The position numbers were made by a program, and so were the translations under genes. From Arthrobacter sp. 131MFCol6.1 (GTDB lineage: Bacteria > Actinomycetota > Actinomycetes > Actinomycetales > Micrococcaceae): 64,000 bases of DNA. The notes beneath the pieces were generated by a model. It was not told the DNA's origin. It ran no database searches and saw nothing but the letters and a program-made list of their open reading frames with translations. Where the stretch lies: assembly GCF_000374925.1 (NCBI RefSeq), contig NZ_KB895553.1, positions 37,862 through 101,861 on the forward strand. Reading direction: 5' to 3'. Below are positions 16,645-25,303 of this stretch, piece by piece; the first letter of the stretch is position 1; every line of letters starts with the position of its first letter.

Positions 16645-17427
16645 ATGGAAGTTGTCATCCTTCCCGGCAGCAAACAGATCGCGTCGCTTGCCGCCGATGC
16701 GGTGGAGGCCCTTCTCCGCCGCAAGCCCGACGCCGTGCTGGGTCTGGCGACCGGTTCCACGCCGCTGCCGGTCTACACCGAACTGGCGGCCCGGCACGAG
16801 CGGGCCGGCCTGGATTTCAGCCGGGTCCGCGCCTTCGCCCTGGACGAGTACGTGGGACTGCCGGCCGGCCATCCGGAGTCCTACCGCGAGGTGATCGCGC
16901 GCGAATTCACCGCCCGGGTGAACATCAGCCCGGACAACGTCCACGTGCCCGACGGCGCCGCGGCGGACATCCCGGCGGCCTGCCGGGCCTATGAAGACGC
17001 CATCCGCGACGCCGGGGGAGTGGACCTTCAGCTCCTCGGCGTCGGAACGGACGGCCACATCGGGTTCAACGAACCAGGTTCGTCGCTGGCGTCCCGGACG
17101 CGGATCAAGACCCTGATCGAGCAGACACGCCGGGACAACGCACGGTTTTTCGGCAGCCTGGCCGACGTGCCGCACCACGTCCTGACCCAAGGCCTGGGCA
17201 CCATCCTGGATGCCCGCCACGTGATCCTGGTTGCCACCGGCGCGCAGAAAGCCCAGGCCGTCCGGGACCTCGCGGAAGGCCCCGTCGCCGCCATCTGTGC
17301 GGCCTCCGTGCTGCAGTTGCACCCGCACGCCACCATCCTCCTGGACGAGGCGGCGGCGTCGTCGCTGCGGCTGGCGGATTACTACCGCCACAGCTACGAC
17401 CACAAACCCGCCTGGCAGGGCCTCTAG
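16645..17427 (+). CDS. nagB: Glucosamine-6-phosphate deaminase
   Basis: A 260-aa cytoplasmic enzyme that converts glucosamine-6-phosphate to fructose-6-phosphate and ammonia in amino-sugar catabolism. Family motifs are LGLATGSTPLPVY (phosphate binding, near residue 33), FALDEYVGLP (catalytic Asp, near 67), GTDGHIGFNEPGSSLASRTR (about 130-150) and the late GAQKAQAVRDL. The length is exactly that of typical NagB. The SD AAAGGCAGG precedes the ATG. No other nag gene is adjacent, so it is likely transcribed alone or with the ABC pair. Confidence 0.96.
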   Translation: MEVVILPGSKQIASLAADAVEALLRRKPDAVLGLATGSTPLPVYTELAARHERAGLDFSRVRAFALDEYVGLPAGHPESYREVIAREFTARVNISPDNVHVPDGAAADIPAACRAYEDAIRDAGGVDLQLLGVGTDGHIGFNEPGSSLASRTRIKTLIEQTRRDNARFFGSLADVPHHVLTQGLGTILDARHVILVATGAQKAQAVRDLAEGPVAAICAASVLQLHPHATILLDEAAASSLRLADYYRHSYDHKPAWQGL

Positions 17428-17474
17428 GCCCCGCCGCCGGCACCCGGCAGGTCCGGCGGCGCCCTTCCTACGGC

Positions 17475-17480
17475 TAAGAT
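17475..17480 (+). promoter_or_regulatory. -10 box of the leaderless DUF3039 gene
   Basis: TAAGAT, 7 nt before ATG 17488. It overlaps a more upstream in-frame ATG (17479), which argues that 17488 is the true start. Confidence 0.55.
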
Positions 17481-17487
17481 GGGTGTC

Positions 17488-17805
17488 ATGACTAGCATGA
17501 CCGATCCTCTCGAAAACGATCCGATGCGCGAGCTCTCCGGAGCCGGGACGTCAACGGCCACGATCGAGCGCGAGGAACTGCGCCAGGAAGTTGAGCCCGG
17601 TGACCGGGAACGCTTCTCGCACTACGTGCGCAAGGAAAAGATCATGGAATCGGCGCTGACCGGTGAACCGGTGATCGCGCTCTGCGGCAAGGTCTGGACT
17701 CCGGGCCGGGACCCGCAGAAGTTCCCCGTCTGCCCCGAATGCAAGGAAGTCTACGAGGGCCTGCGCCCCGGAAACGACGGCGGCAAGGGCTCCGGCGACA
17801 AGTAA
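17488..17805 (+). CDS. DUF3039 family protein
   Basis: A 105-aa conserved actinobacterial protein of unknown function. The family core is seen as RFSHYVRKEKIMESALTGEPVIALCGKVWTP, split over residues about 40-75, then FPVCPECKEVYE with a CPEC pair. The Cys residues (C near 69, then CPEC near 83) could bind zinc. It precedes a DEAD/DEAH helicase, an arrangement I recognise from other Micrococcaceae. The start is set by the TAAGAT hexamer 7 nt upstream. Confidence 0.85.
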   Translation: MTSMTDPLENDPMRELSGAGTSTATIEREELRQEVEPGDRERFSHYVRKEKIMESALTGEPVIALCGKVWTPGRDPQKFPVCPECKEVYEGLRPGNDGGKGSGDK

Positions 17806-17813
17806 GGGCAATC

Positions 17814-17834
17814 AACGGAACAACAGGTTCCGTT
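17814..17834 (+). terminator. Hairpin after DUF3039
   Basis: AACGGAAC/GTTCCGTT stem of 8 bp with a 5-nt loop, 9 bp past the stop. No T tract follows, so this is only a candidate. Confidence 0.4.
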
Positions 17835-18032
17835 AGCCGTCCCCGGACGGCGTTTCCCCATGGCGGCGCGCCGTCGCGCCCCTGATTTTCTGCTTTCCTG
17901 ATTGCCGGTCCGTGCTGTCCGGGTTCCGCCCGGTGCGGGGTTCCGCCGGGTCCATCCGAAAAAGATTGGTGTTTTTGTGCTTAATTGGGTTTCTCCGTCG
18001 GCTGCAGCCATGCGCGGATGGAGGGCGCCTTA

Positions 18033-19829
18033 ATGACGGAGACACTTTTCGGCGGACCCACGCTGCCCCCCGCCTATCCCGAGCGGGCCGCCTGGGGCAC
18101 CGCCCCCAAGCTGCGCGCCTGGCAGCAGGAGGCGCTGGACAGCTACTTCAGCACCCATCCCAAGGATTTCCTTGCGGTCGCAACCCCCGGCGCGGGTAAA
18201 ACCACCTTCGCCCTGCGCGTGGCGTCCATGCTCATCGAGTCCGGCGTGGTCAACCGCGTGACCATCGTGGCGCCCACCGACCACCTGAAGCGCCAGTGGG
18301 CCGACGCCGCTGCCCGGGTCGGCATCGCGATCGACCCGAACTTCAAGAATGCCGACGGCCAGCACGGCCGCGGGTTCATCGGCGTCGCCGTGACCTACGC
18401 CCAGGTGGCCAGCAAGCCCATGCTGCACCGGGCCAAGACCGAAGCCGCCCGCACGCTGGTGATCCTGGATGAAATCCACCACGGCGGCGAGGCCCTGTCC
18501 TGGGGCGACGGCCTTCGTGAGGCGTTCGACCCGGCGGCCCGGCGGCTTTCCCTGACGGGCACCCCGTTCCGTTCGGATACCTCGCCCATCCCGTTCGTGG
18601 AGTACGCCGAGGACCGCGACGGGATCCGGCGCTCCAAGGCCGACTACACCTACGGCTACGGCAAGGCGCTGCGCGACCACGTGGTCCGCCCGGTGATGTT
18701 CATGGCGTACTCCGGCCAAATGCGCTGGCGCACGAGCGCCGGGGACGAGATGGCCGCCTCGCTCGGGGAGTCGGCCGTCACGAAGGACATCACCTCCCAG
18801 GCATGGCGCACCGCGCTGAACCCGGCCGGCGAATGGATCCCCGCGGTCCTGGCCGGCGCGGACAAACGTCTCAGCGAGGTCCGGCGCAGCGTTCCGGATG
18901 CCGGCGGCCTGGTCATTGCCACCGACCACGAGGACGCCCGCGCGTACGCCGGCCAGCTGAAGAAGATCACCGGCGAATCGCCCACCGTCATCCTCTCCGA
19001 CGACGCGAAGGCCTCCAGCAAGATCGAGGAATTCACCGCCAGCGAGAAGCGCTGGATGGTGGCCGTCCGGATGGTTTCCGAAGGCGTGGACGTTCCCCGG
19101 CTGTCTGTCGGCGTCTACGCCACCTCGACCTCCACCCCGCTGTTCTTCGCCCAGGCCGTCGGGCGCTTCGTGCGTGCCCGCAAGCGCGGCGAGACGGCGT
19201 CGGTCTTCCTGCCCTCGGTGCCGCAGCTGATGGCGCTGGCCAACTCGATGGAGGCCGAGCGCGACCACGCGCTGGACCGCCCGGAGAAGGAAGACAGCGA
19301 CGGCCTCTTCAATCCAGAGGACTCGCTCATGGACGAGGCGAACCGCGAGGAGAAGGCCTCCGACTCCCTGATGAAGGGCAAGTTCGAGGCCCTCGACTCC
19401 CAGGCGTCCTTTGACCGGGTGCTCTTCGACGGCGGCGAGTTCGGCACCGGCGGCGAGGTGGGCTCGGAGGACGAGCTCGACTTCCTCGGGATCCCCGGCC
19501 TGCTGGACGCCGAACAGGTCGGCACGCTGCTGCGCCAGCGCCAGCACGAGCAGCTGAACCGGAAGAACAGGCGCTCCCCGCAAGCTGATGCCTCGAGTGC
19601 CGCCGCGGCGGCCGCCCCGGCCGTCCCGGACCACCGGATGCTCATGGACCTGCGCACCGAGCTGGCCAAGAACGTCGCGGCCTGGTCGGCCCGCACCGGG
19701 ACCCCGCACGGCGTCATCCACACCAAGCTCCGGACCGTCTGCGGCGGCCCGGCCGTCGCACAGGCCAACGAGGAACAGCTGCAGACACGTCTGCGCAAGC
19801 TCCAGGACTGGTTCATCGGCCGGAAGTAG
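18033..19829 (+). CDS. DEAD/DEAH-box superfamily 2 helicase
   Basis: A 598-aa SF2 helicase or translocase. Motif I is TPGAGKTT (residues 51-58), motif II DEIHH, motif III TGTPFR, and motif VI QAVGRFVRARK. The C-terminal 150 residues are acidic then basic and end in LRKLQDWFIGRK; they are not a known nuclease domain. The chosen ATG at 18033 has GGAGGG upstream; an in-frame ATG 15 nt earlier overlaps that SD. The family is conserved next to DUF3039 and probably remodels DNA or RNA. The actual substrate is unknown. Confidence 0.9.
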   Translation: MTETLFGGPTLPPAYPERAAWGTAPKLRAWQQEALDSYFSTHPKDFLAVATPGAGKTTFALRVASMLIESGVVNRVTIVAPTDHLKRQWADAAARVGIAIDPNFKNADGQHGRGFIGVAVTYAQVASKPMLHRAKTEAARTLVILDEIHHGGEALSWGDGLREAFDPAARRLSLTGTPFRSDTSPIPFVEYAEDRDGIRRSKADYTYGYGKALRDHVVRPVMFMAYSGQMRWRTSAGDEMAASLGESAVTKDITSQAWRTALNPAGEWIPAVLAGADKRLSEVRRSVPDAGGLVIATDHEDARAYAGQLKKITGESPTVILSDDAKASSKIEEFTASEKRWMVAVRMVSEGVDVPRLSVGVYATSTSTPLFFAQAVGRFVRARKRGETASVFLPSVPQLMALANSMEAERDHALDRPEKEDSDGLFNPEDSLMDEANREEKASDSLMKGKFEALDSQASFDRVLFDGGEFGTGGEVGSEDELDFLGIPGLLDAEQVGTLLRQRQHEQLNRKNRRSPQADASSAAAAAAPAVPDHRMLMDLRTELAKNVAAWSARTGTPHGVIHTKLRTVCGGPAVAQANEEQLQTRLRKLQDWFIGRK

Positions 19830-19886
19830 CCCCGCGCAGGGTTATGGGCAGGAGCATGAGCAAAGGCCACTAGGCGCAGGGCAACG

Positions 19887-19925
19887 AGCAGAGGGACCAG
19901 TTCACTGTGAACTGGTCCCTCTGCT
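19887..19925. terminator. Bidirectional terminator between convergent genes
   Basis: Perfect 19-bp arms around a single central base, followed on the plus strand by GTTTA. It separates the helicase from the convergent lipoprotein gene. Confidence 0.85.
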
Positions 19926-19953
19926 GTTTACTCTGCTGTGAATTTTGCTTCGA

Positions 19954-20301
19954 CTACTGGCCGGCGCCGCAGACCTGGCCGTAGGTCTGCCCTGCCGCGG
20001 TGTAGTCGGCCTTCATGTCCTCGAGCTTGGCGGTGTCCGGGGAGGGCTTGGCCGACTCGTCGAAGTATTCGATGATGGTCTGCAGCGGAGCCTGCAGGTC
20101 CTCGGAGGCCGCCGCCTTGATGGGCCGCAGCTGGTTGGCCACCCTGGTCATGCCGGCTTTGTCCGACGTGGCCGACTGGGCGGAGACCACGGTCTTGACC
20201 CGGGCGCAGGTTTCCTCGTTGGTCAGCTGCGGCGTGGCCGAGCAGCCGGCCGCGCCGAGCAACGCTCCGACGGCAATCAGGACGGTCAGGGTCTTCTTCA
20301 T
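19954..20301 (-). CDS. Small lipoprotein of unknown function
   Basis: A 115-aa protein with a lipoprotein signal: MKKTLTVLIAVGALLGAAGC, the lipobox Cys at residue 20. The mature part has two further Cys (TCARVK near 32 and QVCGAGQ at the end) that could form a disulfide, and is predicted helical. GGAG lies 6 nt upstream of the ATG. It should be anchored on the outer face of the membrane. No family was recognised. Confidence 0.85.
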   Translation of the reverse strand: MKKTLTVLIAVGALLGAAGCSATPQLTNEETCARVKTVVSAQSATSDKAGMTRVANQLRPIKAAASEDLQAPLQTIIEYFDESAKPSPDTAKLEDMKADYTAAGQTYGQVCGAGQ

Positions 20302-20376
20302 GGTGTACTCCGGGGTTCTACGGGACTGTCAATATGGCAAGACTGGCGATAGGGCAAGGATTTCGAGTCTACTGGC

Positions 20377-21051
20377 TCAGAGGACATCGACGCCGCCGAG
20401 CTCCATCTCGGCCACGGCGTCGTCCAGGTCTTCGGCAATGCCGACCGTCAATCCGCGCAGCACCGTGACGGAGTAGCCGGCCTGGACGGCATCCAGGGCG
20501 GTCGCCTTGACGCAGTAGTCCGTGGCGATGCCCACCACCACGATGTCCTCGACGTCGTGGCTCTGCAGCCAGTCGTCCAGTCCGATCGCATCGTCGCTGA
20601 CTGCGAAATCACCGGCGAAGGAACTCACGGCGTCTTCGGAGTCTCCGGCGCCGGCGCCGGTAACGGGCATGGCGCCGGGCTGGCGGTCCCCGGTGGGGAC
20701 GTCGTCCTCGGGGGCCAGGAGCCCTTCGAAGCCGGAGTAGGCCGCGGCGAACTGTCCCTTGCGGAAGTACGCCTGGATGTGTTCGGGATCCAGATCGGGA
20801 TGCAGTTCGGCCCCGCGGGTGCCCGCCACGCAATGCCGCGGCCAGCTGTCCACGAGATCGGGTTCCTCCGAGAAGTGCGCACCCGGATCGATGTGCCAGT
20901 CCTGGGTGGCCACGACGTGGTCGAACTGGCCGTGGTGGGCGTCGACGTACTCGCTGATTTCCCCGGCCAGGCTTGCCCCGCCGGGGACGGCCAGGGCACC
21001 GCCCTCACAGAAATCGTTCTGGACGTCAACAATGATCAGGGCGCGGGACAT
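20377..21051 (-). CDS. pncA: Nicotinamidase
   Basis: A 224-aa isochorismatase-fold amidase that converts nicotinamide to nicotinate for NAD salvage. The catalytic triad is visible: Asp in IIVDVQNDF (residue 8-12), Lys in FRKGQF, and Cys in GIATDYCVKATALDA. Metal ligands lie in TQDWHIDPGAHF. A Gly/Pro/Asp-rich insert of about 35 residues (around 118-155) precedes the region equivalent to AFSGF/LDDWL and makes it longer than usual. The ATG directly follows the pncB TGA, with the SD GAGGAGGA inside pncB, so pncB-pncA is one salvage operon. Confidence 0.95.
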   Translation of the reverse strand: MSRALIIVDVQNDFCEGGALAVPGGASLAGEISEYVDAHHGQFDHVVATQDWHIDPGAHFSEEPDLVDSWPRHCVAGTRGAELHPDLDPEHIQAYFRKGQFAAAYSGFEGLLAPEDDVPTGDRQPGAMPVTGAGAGDSEDAVSSFAGDFAVSDDAIGLDDWLQSHDVEDIVVVGIATDYCVKATALDAVQAGYSVTVLRGLTVGIAEDLDDAVAEMELGGVDVL

Positions 21052-22380
21052 TCAGTCCTCCTCGTAGATGGTGGGGATGGCCGCCTCGCCGCGCTGGAGC
21101 CGGTTGACCACCGCGGGAAGCTCCCGCATGGTCTCCGCGTGGCGGCGGCGCGCGCGCTGGACCCCCTCGGGCCCGGTCCACCCGGGCAGAAGCTCGCCGT
21201 TCTTGACGAACTGCTGCAGCAGGGGACGGTCGTTGCCGTCGTCCTCCGGGTGATGGCCGACGCCGACGATTTCCGCCGTGGCGGTCCCGCGCTCGTTGAG
21301 CTTGCGCAGCGCGTACTTCCGGCCGCCCTTGCTGGCTTTGTTCTTGGCGGCCTTGGCGACGGAGATGAAATCGCCGGCGTCGTCGGTGCGGCTGACGAGC
21401 TTGTAGACCATGCTCGCCGTCGGGGCCCCGGAACCGGTCACGAGCGAGGTGCCCACGCCGTAGGAGTCCACCGGCGCGGAGGCCAGGGCCGCGATCGCGA
21501 ATTCGTCGAGGTCTGAGGTCACCACGATCTTGGTGTGGTCGTTGCCGAGCTCGTCAAGCAGCTGGCGCACCCACTGGGCCTGGGCCACGAGGTCGCCCGA
21601 GTCCAGCCGGACCGCGCCCAGCTTGTCGCCGGCGAGGTCGACGGCGGTGCGGACGGCCGTTTCGACGTCGTAGGTGTCCACCAGCAGGGACGTGTCCGGC
21701 CCAAAGGCGGCAATCTGCGCCTCGAAGGCTTCCCGCTCGGTGTCATGGAGGAGGGTGAAGGAATGGGCGGCCGTGCCCACGGTCTTCAGCCCGTAGCGCA
21801 ATCCGGCCTCCAGGTTCGAGGTGCTGTCGAACCCGGCGATGACCGCGGCCCGGGCGGCGGCGGCCGCCGATTCCTCGTGCGTCCGGCGCGATCCCATCTC
21901 GATGCACGGGCGGGTTCCGGCCGCGGAGATCATCCGGGAGGCGGCCGAGGCGATGGCGCAGTCGTGGTTGAGCACGGAGAGCAGGTAGGTCTCCAGGATG
22001 CAGGCCTCGGCGAACGTGGCCTCCACGATCAGCACGGGGGAGTTCGGGAAGTACGCCTCACCCTCCGGATAGCCCCAGATGTCGCCGGAAAAGCTGTAGC
22101 CGGCCAGGTACTCCAGTGTCTGGTCGTTGACCACTTTGGTCCGGCGCAGGAAGTCCAGTTCCGGCTCGCCGAAGCGGAAGTTCGCGATCCCCTCCAGCAG
22201 GCGGCCGGTGCCCGCCACGATCCCGTAGCGGCGCCCGTCCGGGAGCCGCCGGGCGAAGGCCTCGAAGACCGATTTGCGGTGGGCTGCGCCGGACTGCAGG
22301 GCACCCTGCAGCATGGTCAGCTCGTAATGGTCGGTGTACAGGGACGTGCGGGGACGGTCCCAGCCAGCGGAGGTACTCAC
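21052..22380 (-). CDS. pncB: Nicotinate phosphoribosyltransferase
   Basis: A 442-aa enzyme that makes nicotinate mononucleotide from nicotinate and PRPP, using the product of pncA encoded just downstream. Family landmarks are TDHYELTMLQGAL near the N-terminus, GSRRTHEESAAAAARAA (about 155-175), VDTYDVETAVR, the substrate loop AVRLDSGDLVAQ (about 260), VTSDLDEFAI and DSYGVGTSLVTG. The GTG start is 6 nt after a TAGAGT hexamer on the minus strand. It is divergent from clpS, with two back-to-back -10 elements only 13 bp apart. Confidence 0.96.
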   Translation of the reverse strand: MSTSAGWDRPRTSLYTDHYELTMLQGALQSGAAHRKSVFEAFARRLPDGRRYGIVAGTGRLLEGIANFRFGEPELDFLRRTKVVNDQTLEYLAGYSFSGDIWGYPEGEAYFPNSPVLIVEATFAEACILETYLLSVLNHDCAIASAASRMISAAGTRPCIEMGSRRTHEESAAAAARAAVIAGFDSTSNLEAGLRYGLKTVGTAAHSFTLLHDTEREAFEAQIAAFGPDTSLLVDTYDVETAVRTAVDLAGDKLGAVRLDSGDLVAQAQWVRQLLDELGNDHTKIVVTSDLDEFAIAALASAPVDSYGVGTSLVTGSGAPTASMVYKLVSRTDDAGDFISVAKAAKNKASKGGRKYALRKLNERGTATAEIVGVGHHPEDDGNDRPLLQQFVKNGELLPGWTGPEGVQRARRRHAETMRELPAVVNRLQRGEAAIPTIYEED

Positions 22381-22386
22381 AAATTC

Positions 22387-22392
22387 ACTCTA
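22387..22392 (-). promoter_or_regulatory. -10 box of leaderless pncB
   Basis: TAGAGT on the minus strand, 6 nt before GTG 22380. Confidence 0.55.
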
Positions 22393-22405
22393 GTGTGCAT
22401 CCCCA

Positions 22406-22411
22406 TAGAAT
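22406..22411 (+). promoter_or_regulatory. -10 box of leaderless clpS
   Basis: TAGAAT, 6 nt before ATG 22418. It is back-to-back with the pncB element. Confidence 0.55.
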
Positions 22412-22417
22412 GGACAG

Positions 22418-22783
22418 ATGACCCTCAGCGTTGCGCTCGGCCCCGACACACGGGAGAGCACCCAGACCGGAACAGTGACGTCCGGCGACGTCCTGACCGC
22501 CCCGGACGTCCCCTGGAACCTCGTGATCTGGAACGATCCCGTGAACCTGATGAGCTACGTGAGCTATGTGTTCCGCAGCTATTTCGGCTACTCGGAGGCC
22601 AAGGCCAACAAGCTCATGATGGAGGTCCACAAGAAGGGCCGCTCGATCGTGGCGCACGGCAGCAAGGAACAGGTGGAGCAGCACGCCGTCGCCATGCATG
22701 GCTACGGCCTCTGGGCGACGGTGGAAAAAGCCACGGGCGGCAACGCGGGCGGTTCCGGCAAAGGCAAGGGAAAACGTGGCTAA
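22418..22783 (+). CDS. clpS: ATP-dependent Clp protease adaptor ClpS
   Basis: A 121-aa N-recognin adaptor that delivers N-degron substrates to ClpC/ClpA-ClpP. The core is PWNLVIWNDPVNLMSYVSYV (near residues 32-51) with the peptide-binding NDPVN, then EAKANKLMMEVHKKGRSIV and a final GLWATVE strand. A 30-residue N-terminal extension and a Gly/Lys C-terminal tail flank the fold. The last 8 bases overlap the start of the DUF2017 gene; these two genes sit together in many actinobacteria. Confidence 0.96.
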   Translation: MTLSVALGPDTRESTQTGTVTSGDVLTAPDVPWNLVIWNDPVNLMSYVSYVFRSYFGYSEAKANKLMMEVHKKGRSIVAHGSKEQVEQHAVAMHGYGLWATVEKATGGNAGGSGKGKGKRG

Positions 22784-23342
22784 GGCATTCAAGTACGGGC
22801 TCAAGGGCATCAAAGGCTATCTGGAGCCGGCCGAGCGGGAACTGCTGCGCAGCCTTTTCGACGACGTCATCTCCATGCTGGAGCCGGAGCAGCGCGCCAA
22901 CGAGGACCCGCTGGCGGCCCTGGTGGGCCTGGACACTGAAGCCCGCGAGCCGTCGGACCGCGCCATGCGGCGGCTGTTGCCGAACGTGATGAAGAACGAC
23001 GACGACGCCTCCCTGGAGTTCCGCCGGTACACCGAGCGCTCGCTGCGCGAAAGCAAGATCGGCGCGCTGAAGGCGGCCGCCCTGAGCCTGGACCGGGAGA
23101 ACCTCGTCCTGACCCCGGACGACGCGCGGCACTGGGCCACCGCGCTCAACGATGTCCGGCTGGTGCTGGCCGAACGCCTGGACATCCGTGACGACGCCGA
23201 CGCCGACAATGTCCACCTCATGCAGGACTGGGCCCAGGCCGAGGACGTGGAAAGCTACCTGGCCCTGGTGTACAACTTCACCACGTGGCTGCAGGAGTCG
23301 CTGGTCCAGGCCATGGTGCACTCGCTCGATGCCCGGCGCTGA
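22776..23342 (+). CDS. DUF2017 family protein
   Basis: A 188-aa, charged, mostly helical cytoplasmic protein. The GTG start lies inside clpS with AAGGGAA upstream. Family segments are MAKAFKYGLKGIKGYLEPAE, LRSLFDDVISML and ALNDVRLVLAERLDI. Constant linkage with clpS suggests a role around proteolysis, but no mechanism is established from the sequence. Confidence 0.9.
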   Translation: MAKAFKYGLKGIKGYLEPAERELLRSLFDDVISMLEPEQRANEDPLAALVGLDTEAREPSDRAMRRLLPNVMKNDDDASLEFRRYTERSLRESKIGALKAAALSLDRENLVLTPDDARHWATALNDVRLVLAERLDIRDDADADNVHLMQDWAQAEDVESYLALVYNFTTWLQESLVQAMVHSLDARR

Positions 23343-23412
23343 GCGCGGGCGTGTGACCCATGAGACACGAGTTGCACACCACAATGTCATGGCCGCCCCG
23401 CAGGCGTTGTCC

Positions 23413-23418
23413 TATCCT
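23413..23418 (+). promoter_or_regulatory. -10 box upstream of murI
   Basis: TATCCT, 9 nt before ATG 23428. The spacing is slightly longer than in the other cases, so a one- to three-base leader is possible. Confidence 0.45.
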
Positions 23419-23427
23419 CGAATAATC

Positions 23428-24465
23428 ATGACTTCAGCATCAAATACGGATCCGGCAGCGGCTGCCGCGGACTCCCCAGCGAGCAGCACCCCCACTGGCC
23501 CCACGGGACCCGCACCGGCATCAGAGCTGGCGTCGCGCCCCATCGGCGTCTTCGACTCCGGCGTCGGCGGCCTCACGGTGGCCAGGTCGATCATCGACCA
23601 GCTGCCCAACGAATCCATCCTGTACGTCGGTGACACTGCGCACGGCCCCTACGGGCCCCTTCCCATCGCCGAAGTCCGGGCCAATGCCCTGGGCGTCATG
23701 GACGAGCTCGTGGATTCCGGCGTGAAGCTGCTGACCATTGCCTGCAACTCCGCGTCCGCCGCCGTGCTGCGTGACGCCCGCGAACGGTACACGGCCCGGT
23801 ACGGGATCCCCGTGATCGAGGTGATCCAGCCGGCCGTGCGGCGTGCCGTCGCGGCAACCCGGACGGGCCGGGTGGGCGTGATCGGGACCTCGGCCACGGT
23901 GGGCTCGCGCGCCTACGATGACACCTTCGCCGCGGCCCCGGACCTGGAGATCACGTCCGTCGCCTGCCCCGCGTTCGTACCGTACGTGGAGGCCGGGATC
24001 ACCACCGGACCGGAACTGCTCGCCGTCGCGCGGGACTACCTGGCACCGCTCATTGCCGCCGGGGTGGACACCGTGGTGCTCGGCTGCACCCACTACCCTC
24101 TGCTCACCGGCGTGATCTCCTTCGTCATGGGCGAGGACGTCACGCTGGTTTCCAGCGCCGAGGAGACGGCCAAGGACGTCTACCGGGCCTTGGCCTCCCG
24201 GGGCCTGGAGCGCACGGACGCCGCGGCGCCGGAGCACAATTTCATCGCCACCGGCGACGCCGCCCAGTTTGAGCACCTCGCCCGGCGTTTCCTGGGCCCC
24301 GAGGTCCTCAGTGTCCGCCACGTGGACCACGTCGCGGCGCAGTACCCCACCGGCAGCCTCGCCCGGATCACCCCGGAGATGATCGCCGCCGCCCGGGCCG
24401 GCGCGGGCCGGCCGCGGATCTCGAACTTCGTGGGCGGATCCGCGGGCGGGGGACCACTGCTGTGA
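23428..24465 (+). CDS. murI: Glutamate racemase
   Basis: A 345-aa enzyme that supplies D-glutamate for peptidoglycan. A low-complexity N-terminus of about 38 residues precedes the fold. PIGVFDSGVGGLTVA carries the catalytic Asp, and YVGDTAHGPYG follows. TIACNSASAAVL (near residue 112) and VLGCTHYPLL (near 217) carry the two catalytic cysteines. The stop overlaps the GTG of the MBL gene. The murI-MBL-rph-rdgB order is conserved in actinobacteria. Confidence 0.96.
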   Translation: MTSASNTDPAAAAADSPASSTPTGPTGPAPASELASRPIGVFDSGVGGLTVARSIIDQLPNESILYVGDTAHGPYGPLPIAEVRANALGVMDELVDSGVKLLTIACNSASAAVLRDARERYTARYGIPVIEVIQPAVRRAVAATRTGRVGVIGTSATVGSRAYDDTFAAAPDLEITSVACPAFVPYVEAGITTGPELLAVARDYLAPLIAAGVDTVVLGCTHYPLLTGVISFVMGEDVTLVSSAEETAKDVYRALASRGLERTDAAAPEHNFIATGDAAQFEHLARRFLGPEVLSVRHVDHVAAQYPTGSLARITPEMIAAARAGAGRPRISNFVGGSAGGGPLL

Positions 24466-25259
24466 AGCTGACCATCGTGGGCTGTACCGGCTCCTTCCCG
24501 GGGCCGGGTTCGCCGGCGTCGTGCTATCTGCTGACCGCCAACGACGGCGAGCGGAACTGGAAGATCGTCCTGGACCTCGGCAGCGGGGCGCTCGGCGCCA
24601 TCCAGCGCTACACGGACCTGGAGGACATTGACGCGATCTTCCTCACCCACCTGCACCCGGACCACTGCATGGACCTGTGCGGGCTCCATGTTGCCGTGCG
24701 CTGGAAGCCGGGCGGCTGGGGACGGGGCAGGATTCCGGTGTGGGGGCCCGCCGCGACGGCAGACCGGATGGCCACGGCCTACGGGCTGGACCTGGACCCG
24801 GGCATGCACGAGGAATTCGACTTCGGCAACTGGTCCGAGCGCAAGCCGGTGAGCGTCGGCCCGTTCACGGTGACGCCCTACGCGGTGAACCATCCCGTCG
24901 AGGAGGCCTACGCCCTTCGCGTGGAGGTCACCGAGCCTGCCAAGGACGGCACGCCCGTGACCCGCATCCTGAGCTACTCCGGGGACACGGACTCCTGCGC
25001 GGGCCTGGAGGACGCCGCGCGGGACGCCGACCTCTTCCTGTGCGAGGCGGCGTTCGAGGAAGGCCGCGACGACGCGATCAAGGACGTGCACCTGACGGGC
25101 AAACGGGCGGGGGAGGCCGCCGTCGCCGCCGGCGCGCGCCGGCTGCTGCTGACGCACATTCCCGTCTGGACGTCGCCGACCACCGTCATGGCCGAGGCCA
25201 AGGAGATCTTCGGCAAGGACGTGGCCGTCGCCGTCGCGGGTGTGCACTACACCGTCTAG
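24462..25259 (+). CDS. MBL-fold metallo-hydrolase
   Basis: A 265-aa metallo-beta-lactamase-fold protein of the RNase Z/cAMP-phosphodiesterase-like type. The zinc motif is THLHPDHCMDL (near residue 65). Later ligands are NHPVEEAYAL, YSGDTDSC (Asp near 172), CEAAFEEG and the terminal LTHIPVWTSP. The GTG start overlaps the murI stop (GTGA). It sits in the murI-rph-rdgB cluster, so nucleotide or RNA chemistry is plausible, but the substrate is not defined. Confidence 0.88.
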   Translation: MKLTIVGCTGSFPGPGSPASCYLLTANDGERNWKIVLDLGSGALGAIQRYTDLEDIDAIFLTHLHPDHCMDLCGLHVAVRWKPGGWGRGRIPVWGPAATADRMATAYGLDLDPGMHEEFDFGNWSERKPVSVGPFTVTPYAVNHPVEEAYALRVEVTEPAKDGTPVTRILSYSGDTDSCAGLEDAARDADLFLCEAAFEEGRDDAIKDVHLTGKRAGEAAVAAGARRLLLTHIPVWTSPTTVMAEAKEIFGKDVAVAVAGVHYTV

Positions 25260-25291
25260 CTGAACTGCCCGGGCCGGACCGGGTGAGTCGA

Positions 25292-25297
25292 TAAGCT
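25292..25297 (+). promoter_or_regulatory. -10 box of leaderless rph
   Basis: TAAGCT, 6 nt before ATG 25304. Confidence 0.55.
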
Positions 25298-25303
25298 AAA
25301 GGC

